Source: Globobulimina sp. (Eukaryota; Foraminifera; Rotaliida). Taken from it: a stretch of DNA of 5,025 bases. Shown here piece by piece: positions 1-5,025 of the stretch. Below the pieces are notes generated by a model, which made no database searches, was not told where the DNA came from, and worked only from the letters and a program-made list of their open reading frames with translations. The number at the start of each line of letters is the position of its first letter. Within the stretch, counting starts at the first letter, position 1. The translations under genes were made by a program, and so were the position numbers. Where the stretch lies: contig PIVH01000768.1 of NCBI GenBank assembly GCA_003354225.1, forward strand, positions 1 to 5,025, written 5' to 3'.

Positions 1-842
1 ATATCCATAAAAATGGATTTTGATTTTTCCTGCAAATGCATCAATATCGACAACCTCTGATAAGTACCAACTGCCTCTATCTTTAACATCGATTTGATCC
101 GTAATTTTTAATGTTTTTCTCCATTCATCAGCTGTACCTTCAGTACTCTCTGGCGATTTTCTTGTAATTTTGCCTTTTATTTGATAGTTTTGCTTCAGTT
201 TATCCATAATTTGTTGGTCAATTACAATATCACTATTATGCATCATTGGAATATTAACATCATAAATGCCGCTCATGTCAGCAATATTCAGTTTGAATGG
301 AATGTGCTCAAAATTCTCTTTAATATTATATTTGCAAAAACTTCTTAATATTTGGATATTCAACTCATTGAAATTAAATTTCTTTTGCAAATATTGTTGA
401 ATGGCAATGTTTAATATCACTTTACTTTTTGCATCAATGTTGCTTTTAATTCTGAAAAGATTGGGAATGTCCTGTTTGATTTGAAAAAAAAGTTAAAACA
501 AAATTATTCTAATTATACATATGAAATATTTTAATATTATGAATACTAGACTTTATTGGGTTGATCAATAAGAATGGCATTCTCATTCTTTTTTTTTGCC
601 ACATTATATTCTTTTGAGGCAGTTTCTTTTTCTTTGGTCTGTCCCACGAATAGCTCCCCATCAATATCTGCTGTAAACTTTGAAATGAAGGCATTTGGGT
701 GCACAGTCATTTCGAATTGCAACTCATCACTGCCATTATTATTATTATTATTATTCATATTTTCAAAGTGAAAGCAATATACGATGTTGGCATATCTGTC
801 TTTCACAGTTGCGCAGATTTCATGCTTTTGTAGGGTTATCAT
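1..842 (-). CDS. VIT-domain protein with Tudor-like segment, 5' part, two exons (842..552 and 471..1), cut by window edge
   Basis: Two exons join in phase 0 to give 254 residues with no stop, continuing past base 1. Residues about 1-165 read as a VIT domain, the N-terminal module of inter-alpha-trypsin-inhibitor heavy chains, PARP4 and VWA5A-like proteins. Seen are the AFISKFTADIDGELFVGQTKEKE block (residues 51-73, with the typical KEK and a following Y-x-x-A) and, in exon 2, LFRIKSNIDAKSKV (102-115), matching the NIxAxSKV strand of ITIH proteins. Seven Asn (30-36) sit in a loop between strands. Residues about 218-254 (DQIDVKDRGSWYLSEVVDI, then KIKIHFYGY) resemble the start of a Tudor-knot/chromobarrel domain; no vWA domain is reached. 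The chosen Met lies exactly at the first VIT strand, with a TAA in frame upstream (minus-strand codon within 890-900). There is no signal peptide, so an upstream exon cannot be excluded. Function is unknown; scaffolding or adhesion is the usual guess for VIT proteins. The VIT call is firm, the Tudor-like call is moderate. Confidence 0.82.
472..551 (-). other. Intron 1 of the VIT-domain gene (80 nt)
   Basis: On the minus strand the intron begins GTCTAG at 551 and ends AAACAG at 472. Reading through gives TAG two codons after the exon end. Removing it joins ...QPNK to DIPNLF in phase 0 and restores the ITIH-like continuation of the VIT domain, followed by 157 open codons. The acceptor resembles that of the TAF5 intron (AAACAG). 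The model follows from frame and family similarity; no transcript was available. Confidence 0.85.
735..755. repeat. (ATT)7 trinucleotide microsatellite coding for poly-Asn
   Basis: Seven perfect ATT units on the plus strand read as seven AAT (Asn) codons, residues 30-36 of the VIT protein. All units use one codon, which points to replication slippage rather than selection at the protein level. The run lies in a predicted surface loop between two VIT beta strands, where a length change would be tolerated. Confidence 0.9.
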
Positions 843-909
843 GACTTTATTGTGGAAATGCAGGAAAAAGTAAGTAGTTAACTTAAAGTTTTAAACGATT
901 GTCAGAATA
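843..909. promoter_or_regulatory. Short divergent intergenic region between VIT and aldolase genes
   Basis: Only 67 bp separate the two divergent start codons, so it must hold both 5' leaders and at least part of both promoters unless upstream exons exist. No convincing TATA box is visible. It contains a consensus-like plus-strand donor GTAAGT at 870-875 and a CAG at 903-905, considered under findings. The minus-strand reading of 850-880 is a pyrimidine-rich stretch that could serve as an acceptor region for an unseen upstream VIT exon. Confidence 0.45.
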
Positions 910-1764
910 ATGACACAGTTTTCAGCAATAAATAATTTAAGGAAGAAATTAAAACAAAGGAATAACTTGCCATTAACAGGCATTATGATAAAAATCGCAG
1001 ATGTAATGTCTACAGATGCGTTATCAGATTCATGTGATTGGTTTTTTTATGATATGGAACATGCTCCATTTAGTCCAGAGTCATTACGTTCCCATATAAT
1101 GGTGGCACATGGTCGAAATAAACCTGCGATTGTACGCATTCCAGGACCAAATCTATCATATAATAATAATATATTAGCACCAATATATGGTACATATATT
1201 AAACACGCATTAGATTTAAATGCCGACGGTATCATAATCCCACAAATCCGAACATCCGTTGAAGTTAAAGAAATTATAAAAGAGTGTTTATATCCATATC
1301 CACCAAATAGATATTCAGCCAATCGGAGAGGATATGGACCTGAAATACCAAGCAATTATGGACGTATTCCATTAAAAGATTATTTACAAAATGCAAATAA
1401 AAAATTATTTATTGGGGTTAATGTTGAAACAAAACAATGTGTTGATAATATTGAGGAAATTGCAGCTGTGGATAGATTGGATTTTTTTATAATGGGCGTT
1501 AAAGATTTATGCGGTTCGTATGGTGTCCCATATGAGGTTGCTTATAATGCCAAGATTATTGAACAAGCTGTGGATAAAGTAATTGTTGCAGCAAAACGGA
1601 ATAACAAAATTGTAATTTATTCTCCTATTGGTCCAAATGATGTCGATTTAGCAAAAACAATGATTGATAAAGGTGTTCAAATGATGCTCATTGGGGTTAC
1701 TGATATTGGTGCAATGGTTAAATATCATACAAACGTCAGAGAGAAAATTAAAGGTAAATTGTAA
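910..1764 (+). CDS. HpcH/HpaI-family metal-dependent aldolase
   Basis: A 284-residue intronless reading frame, the normal length for this TIM-barrel family. Members cleave or form 2-keto acids such as 4-hydroxy-2-oxo acids and 2-keto-3-deoxy sugar acids, yielding pyruvate or a related oxoacid, with a divalent metal. Seen in order: WFFYDMEH (44-51, His51 matching the catalytic base of bacterial HpaI), IVRIPG (74-79, Arg76), ADGIIIPQI (105-113), the YPP and RRGYGP segment (130-144), VNVET with metal ligand Glu173, and IMGVKDLCGSYG with metal ligand Asp199. All key residues are present, so it should be active; the exact substrate cannot be told. The start is the first ATG after an in-frame TAA at 892-894. 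No targeting peptide is clear, although the N-terminus is basic (RKKLKQR). The lack of introns beside intron-bearing genes and the bacterial-style family suggest ancient acquisition from bacteria, which is an inference. The unusual VKDL replaces the common GPxDL. Confidence 0.93.
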   Translation: MTQFSAINNLRKKLKQRNNLPLTGIMIKIADVMSTDALSDSCDWFFYDMEHAPFSPESLRSHIMVAHGRNKPAIVRIPGPNLSYNNNILAPIYGTYIKHALDLNADGIIIPQIRTSVEVKEIIKECLYPYPPNRYSANRRGYGPEIPSNYGRIPLKDYLQNANKKLFIGVNVETKQCVDNIEEIAAVDRLDFFIMGVKDLCGSYGVPYEVAYNAKIIEQAVDKVIVAAKRNNKIVIYSPIGPNDVDLAKTMIDKGVQMMLIGVTDIGAMVKYHTNVREKIKGKL

Positions 1765-1786
1765 AATGTTAATAACTTAAAAACGA

Positions 1787-1822
1787 ATGTTTTTTGAAGT
1801 GTTTTTTGCAGTGTTTTTTACT
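1787..1822. repeat. Three tandem copies of a 12-nt T-rich unit
   Basis: Three consecutive 12-base units share the core TGTTTTTT: 1787-1798 (ending GAA), 1799-1810 (ending GCA) and 1811-1822 (ending ACT). They fall in the 112-bp gap between the aldolase stop and the TAF5 methionine. If translated in the TAF5 frame they give a repetitive xFFx peptide that is not family-like. They could be a U/GU-rich 3' processing element of the aldolase mRNA or a pyrimidine tract ahead of the CACAG acceptor-like site at 1844-1847. Confidence 0.75.
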
Positions 1823-1876
1823 CAATTATCAATATCTTTACTCACAGACAATAATCTTCCCAAGTCGTACAAGCCA

Positions 1877-4041
1877 ATGCAACCAAACGGCACAAACTCC
1901 AGCAAAAATACTAATAATAATTCCAATAATAGTAGTAATAAAAATAATTTTAACATTGGCAAAATAGCTCTGACACCGGCAGAGATTGATGGTTTGGTAT
2001 ACACTTATTTAAAATCGCGTGGTTATCAGTCTGCATTAAACGCATTGGCATCTGATTCAAGTGCAGATTTACATGTTAATAAAAAGCAATTCTCCCTTAA
2101 TAACAATCCTTGCACTTAAACAAAACAAACAAACAAACAAACAAACAGTTAACAGACGATCAAATATTAGCAAGTAAAGCATTGCATATAATAACGGATA
2201 AACACAAAACAATGTTACATTCAATCTACGGCTACACGCACAGTGATAACAACATCGAATGGTTTGACGACAGCTACCAATATTTATATTTATGGGTCAA
2301 TCAATGTTTGGACTGTTATCGCATTGAATTGCAACCCATCACTTATCCAATATTCATCCATTTTATATTTGAGTTACTATTAAAATCACAAGTGGGCAAA
2401 GCTCAAAATTTCTATTACAAATACAACAAAGAACACAATACATTGCACGCTGAGGACCTCGGCCCCATTTATGAATTAATAGAAACCATTGATATCAATA
2501 AAAGCAACAAAAACAGCGCCAAAGACAAAGAGTCTGCATCCGGTGCCGCCACAGCATCCAAATCACGCATCCAATCCTATCCTATTTACCAACGATATCG
2601 AAAACACAAATATCAGATCACACTCAGTGTCGTATCACACAACTTATTCATGTCTTGGCTCAATTCCTCCAAATTAAATTTGCTAATTAAGACTGTCAAC
2701 AACCACATTGATTTTAAAATAGTTTCATATTCCTCTCAAGCGCAGTCGCAGCCACATTCGCACGCTCTTAATCTCAATATAAATAAAGAGAAAATATCGT
2801 GGGGCATTGCACGGTATTTGGACCAAATTGAAACCAAAGCTTTGGGCGATAATAATCATAAACGCAACCACAATAAAAGTCGTTTAATCCGGACAGAGTT
2901 TTGTGAGATTCATGCGTCGCAACCAAAATATTGCAAAGAGGATGAGAAATTAATCCATAATGAAATAAAGAACCGTGTGTATGCCGGAGCGGATAGGTTG
3001 CCCTCCATTTGCTGCTATAAGTTTATCAATGGAGTTAATAACATTTCCTGTTCAAATGTGTCCAGCAATGGTCAATGGATAGTGGTCGGATGCAATGATT
3101 CCAAGATCAAACTATTTGACGTTGCTGCTGCTACTGGAAAGTCTGCAAATTCCTTTGATAAGAATAATGTTGAAAGTAAGCAGGAAAATGAATATGTATC
3201 ATCCACGCCGGTCGACACAAATAACAATTTGCATTGCAATAACTTAATTGGACACAAATCGTCGATAACAGCGCTGTCCTTCTATCCGGATAATGAATTT
3301 TTTGTGTCCTCCAGCTGTGATAATACAGTGCGGCTATGGTCGTGCGAAAATGGAGGGGAATGTTTGTCATTTTATCGAGGGCATTGCTTTCCAATTTGGG
3401 ATGTTTCATTCAGTCCGTTAGGTTTGTATTTTGCCACTGGTTCACATGATAAGACAGCACGGCTTTGGAGCACTGATCGTGGTGTACCACTGCGGATATT
3501 TGCAGGGCATATAGCGGATGTGGAATGTGTCGAATTTCATCCAAATTGCAATTATATTGTGAGTGGTTCCTCGGATCGAACCATCAGATGTTGGGATATT
3601 CAGTCTGGAAATTGTGTGCGACTGTTTTCAGGACATTTGGGCAGTATTAATCATTTGCAGTTTACTACTGATGGCAGATGCGTTGTTTCTGCGTCATCGG
3701 ATAAGACGATCAGGATTTGGGATATTGCTACCTCGCAATGCATAAAAATACTAAATGGCCATACCAATCAGGTGCGGAAAATTGCGGTGGCGCACAGTGT
3801 GAATAGGAATGCGGTTATCATCGACCATGAGGATAATAAGAATAGCAACAGCCACAGTAGTAATAATACAAATATTTCGTCATTTCCATTGGTTATATCG
3901 GCCGGAATGGATAATAGTGTGAGGTTTTGGGATGTGAATAATATTCAAAAACCACTGATTAAAACTATACAAACAAATATTTGTATTTCACATTTAACAA
4001 TGACTAAAAGTAATTTGCTTATGTTGGCAGGAACTGTCTAA
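1877..4041 (+). CDS. TAF5: TAF5, TFIID (possibly SAGA) WD40 subunit, exons 1877..2074 and 2149..4041
   Basis: The spliced product has about 696 residues, typical of TAF5. It is a core TFIID scaffold that binds histone-fold TAFs; in many organisms it also serves SAGA. Domains in order: Asn/Ser-rich leader; LisH motif about 31-62 (LTPAEIDGLVYTYLKSRGY); TAF5 NTD2 helical domain about 105-258 (SYQYLYLWVNQCLDCY, YPIFIHF, the TLHAEDL stretch, HKYQITLS); linker with KISWGI; LPSICCYKF at about 350-358; then WD40 repeats about 358-663 with RGHCFPIWDVSFSP, SHDKTARLW and GSSDRTIRCWD. It ends with the TAF5-typical NLLMLAG tail and TAA. Low-complexity insertions lie in NTD2 (about 181-209), after the first WD repeat (about 392-430) and in the sixth (about 625-645). 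The ATG at 1877 is preferred over the in-frame ATG at 1787, because the 30 extra residues are T-repeat derived; a TAA at 1778-1780 bounds both. Expected to be nuclear and constitutive. Confidence 0.93.
2075..2148 (+). other. TAF5 intron (74 nt)
   Basis: It begins GTTAAT and ends AAACAG. Without splicing, the LisH frame stops at TAA 2117-2119 and the downstream frame is blocked by TAA at 2101-2103. Removing 2075-2148 joins ...SSADLH to LTDDQIL in phase 0. The tail of the intron is an A/C-only CAAA repeat, with no pyrimidine tract. A nearby AG at 2154-2155 would break the frame and is not used in this model. Confidence 0.88.
2121..2147. repeat. CAAA tetranucleotide microsatellite inside the TAF5 intron
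   Basis: One CAAAA unit is followed by five CAAA units (2126-2145) running directly into the CAG splice acceptor at 2146-2148. It occupies more than a third of the intron. Because it is intronic, unit-number changes would not alter the protein frame unless splicing fails. Confidence 0.9.
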
Positions 4042-4079
4042 CACAATTAATACATTCGTGATATAATTATTTAAAATTA

Positions 4080-4085
4080 AATAAA
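4080..4085 (+). terminator. Polyadenylation signal AATAAA of TAF5
   Basis: A canonical AATAAA lies 39 bp after the TAF5 stop codon and is followed by a T/G-containing stretch (TTGTTAGAG, then TTATTTGT). Position and context suit cleavage around 4095-4115. In AT-rich DNA the hexamer also occurs by chance, so this is probable rather than certain. Confidence 0.55.
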
Positions 4086-4176
4086 ATTGTTAGAGATTAT
4101 TTGTAAGCAGCATAACGCAGAAAGAGTTTACCTTTTACAATTTTTTAACAATTTATAATATTCAGGGTCAAAAAAG

Positions 4177-4210
4177 TTGACTTGACTTGACATTTTTACG
4201 TTGACTTGAC
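4177..4210. repeat. TTGAC direct-repeat cluster upstream of the Hsp70-like gene
   Basis: TTGAC occurs three times head to tail at 4177-4191 and twice at 4201-4210, each cluster preceded by G. The clusters therefore share an 11-base GTTGACTTGAC separated by a short T-rich spacer. A GTCAA at 4167-4171 forms an inverted pair with the first TTGAC. The last copy ends 14 bp before the start codon. It may be a 5'UTR or promoter-proximal element; its role is unknown. Confidence 0.8.
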
Positions 4211-4224
4211 AGTGAAAGAAACTA

Positions 4225-5025
4225 ATGGCTACACCAAAGCAAGCTTATCTAAATTTTGCTGCAGAACCTCCCACTATTCATCCAAATGCTTTTAAAGTTC
4301 GCGTTGCCATTGATTTTGGTACAGACGGTGTAGGTCTGCTATTAGTCTCTTGTAACTAATGTAACATAAACAATATATTTGTTATATATAATTCAGCGCT
4401 GGCCTATGCATTTGGTGAAGCACATCACGTGGTGGCGCACGCGGAATGGTCTGCGAAGAAATATCTGCCCAAATGCAAACCTAAAACCATAATACTATTA
4501 GACGAACATGGTAATGCACTCGGATTTGGCAAAGATGCAAAACACACGTTACGTTTCATTTTCTCACACAAGTGAAGTCATACAATATAATATATATGAA
4601 ATAATTTCATAGATACATGGCGACTAAAATAATGAAAAATAAATGGATGCTATTTGAGAGATTTAAAATGTCATTGTACGATGGTATCCATTCATTGATA
4701 TATATACATCATTCATATACATAGCGCACATAATATACCATAGAAGCAGCTGTTTCTGATCATGACGAAAACAAAAACAACCAAAACAACCCGAACAAAA
4801 TTGCGATTAACGACACCTTGACAGCAACCAATGGCAAAACAGTGAAATCGAGTGTTGTCTTTATCGCAGCCTTTAAACATCTACAAGAAGAGGCAAAGAC
4901 TTATCTGAAAAGAAATAAACTCTCAAAGAGATTATTTAAAACGTTAAAAGACTCTGAAATCCAATGGATTGTGACAGTCCCCGCTATATGGAATGACGAG
5001 GCAAAGCACAGAATGAGACAATGGA
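4225..5025 (+). CDS. HSPA12-like Hsp70-family ATPase, 5' part, four exons, cut by window edge
   Basis: Exons 4225..4333, 4397..4547, 4613..4683 and 4744..5025 give 204 residues of the nucleotide-binding domain, open at the right edge. Family signs: the phosphate-1 motif VAIDFGTDGV followed by ALAYAF (27-42), the PKTIILLDEHGNALGFG strand region (65-81), KWMLFERFKMSLYD (97-110), then ATNGKTVKSS (138-147), VFIAAFKHLQEEAK (149-162) and IQWIVTVPAIWND (183-195). The last corresponds to the VPAIW segment of HSPA12A/B and the VPAYF of ordinary Hsp70. These proteins are divergent Hsp70-like ATPases, often in large families in protists and animals, and are usually not heat-inducible chaperones. An Asn-rich loop (about 118-128) interrupts the domain. 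The start ATG follows an in-frame TGA at 4213-4215. The C-terminal half lies outside the window, so completeness is unknown. Confidence 0.9.
4334..4396 (+). other. Intron 1 of the Hsp70-like gene (63 nt, phase 1)
   Basis: Donor GTCTGC and acceptor ATTCAG. Read-through reaches TAA at 4357-4359. Three donors are possible in GACGGTGTAGGTCTG. The one at 4334 gives IDFGTDGVALAYAF, which matches the residue spacing of HSPA12 between DFGT and YAF. The one at 4328 (GTGTAG) would keep frame but lose two residues, and the one at 4330 breaks the frame. Confidence 0.8.
4548..4612 (+). other. Intron 2 of the Hsp70-like gene (65 nt, phase 2)
   Basis: Donor GTTACG at 4548 and acceptor TTCATAG ending at 4612. 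This joins GFGKDAKHT to YMATKIMKNKW, close in spacing to the FGYAARDFY...W stretch of HSPA12. A second in-frame donor, GTGAAG at 4572, would give a 41-nt intron and insert eight residues. Intron size and alignment both favour 4548. Confidence 0.7.
4684..4743 (+). other. Intron 3 of the Hsp70-like gene (60 nt, phase 1)
   Basis: Donor GTATCC and acceptor ACCATAG. Splicing joins MSLYD to EAAVSDHDEN in frame. An earlier AG in ACATAG near 4725 would keep the wrong frame and meet a stop shortly after, so the acceptor at 4743 is chosen. Confidence 0.8.

Larger units (their letters stand above)
4042..4224. other. TAF5 3' flank and Hsp70-like gene 5' flank
   Basis: This 183-bp intergenic stretch carries the TAF5 polyadenylation signal, an AT-rich TATA-like TTTATAATA at 4152-4160 about 65-70 bp before the next ATG, and the TTGAC repeat cluster at 4177-4210. 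No heat-shock element pattern (alternating GAA/TTC units) was found. No ORF or RNA gene is apparent. Confidence 0.6.

Noticed and set aside
574-771. Plus-strand ORF with hydrophobic residues, antisense to the VIT exon
   Set aside because: Its phenylalanine/leucine runs are the complement of the Lys- and Asn-rich VIT coding sequence. The minus strand has clear family similarity.
2101-2148. TAF5 read as a frameshifted pseudogene or programmed frameshift in the CAAA repeat
   Set aside because: A GT..AG intron at 2075-2148 removes both blocking stops and joins the frames in phase 0, and its length fits the other introns. The rest of the gene is intact.
2110-2148. A second gene starting at the TTG at 2110
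   Set aside because: No ATG is present there. The leading residues come from the CAAA repeat, and the true continuation is TAF5 exon 2 at 2149.
1047-3409. Antisense and out-of-frame ORFs of 60-102 codons within the aldolase and TAF5 genes
   Set aside because: They overlap strongly conserved coding sequence and show no recognisable motif, so they are best seen as shadows.
4084-4154. Inverted repeat AAATTGTTA / TAACAATTT as a terminator or RNA hairpin
   Set aside because: Nine AT-rich base pairs with a 53-nt loop are expected by chance in such DNA, and eukaryotic polymerase II genes do not need such a terminator.
4042-4224. Heat-shock element upstream of the Hsp70-like gene
   Set aside because: No run of alternating GAA/TTC units at 5-bp spacing is present; only isolated GAA triplets were seen.
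1-5025. Alternative genetic code with reassigned stop codons
   Set aside because: All four gene models read without internal TAA, TAG or TGA once the introns are removed, and ends such as the TAF5 tail fall exactly at a TAA.

Overview
This is an AT-rich, gene-dense stretch of a eukaryotic nuclear genome, most likely from a protist. The evidence is short introns of about 60-80 nt with GT..AG ends, asparagine-rich low-complexity runs in proteins, a TFIID subunit gene, and an HSPA12-type Hsp70-like gene. The standard genetic code works throughout. The combination resembles a rhizarian/foraminiferan (Reticulomyxa-like) or an amoebozoan genome. That placement rests on gene style only and was not tested.

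Layout. Bases 842 to 1 (minus strand) hold the 5' part of a VIT-domain gene with one 80-nt intron. Its product appears to run into the start of a Tudor-knot/chromobarrel-like domain where the window ends. Only 67 bp separate its start codon from the divergent plus-strand gene at 910-1764, an intronless HpcH/HpaI-type metal-dependent aldolase with all expected active-site residues. Only 112 bp further on, 1877-4041 encodes an essentially complete TAF5 (TFIID/SAGA-type WD40 subunit) in two exons. The 74-nt intron between them ends in a CAAA microsatellite. A canonical AATAAA lies about 40 bp after the TAF5 stop. From 4225 to the right edge is the 5' part of an HSPA12-like Hsp70-family gene in four exons, interrupted by introns of 63, 65 and 60 nt and cut by the window end.

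The four genes do not form a recognisable pathway: an adhesion/scaffold-type VIT protein, a small-molecule aldolase, a basal transcription factor subunit and a chaperone-like ATPase. The main value of the window is in the gene models, because three of the four genes need splicing to be read correctly and naive ORFs truncate or miss them. Points worth a second look are the VIT plus Tudor-like architecture, the intronless bacterial-style aldolase with a possible 36-nt micro-intron at its 5' end, the microsatellite acting as a splice-acceptor region, a 12-nt T-rich triple repeat before TAF5, and a TTGAC repeat cluster before the Hsp70-like gene. I saw no mobile element, RNA gene, CRISPR array or virus-like sequence.
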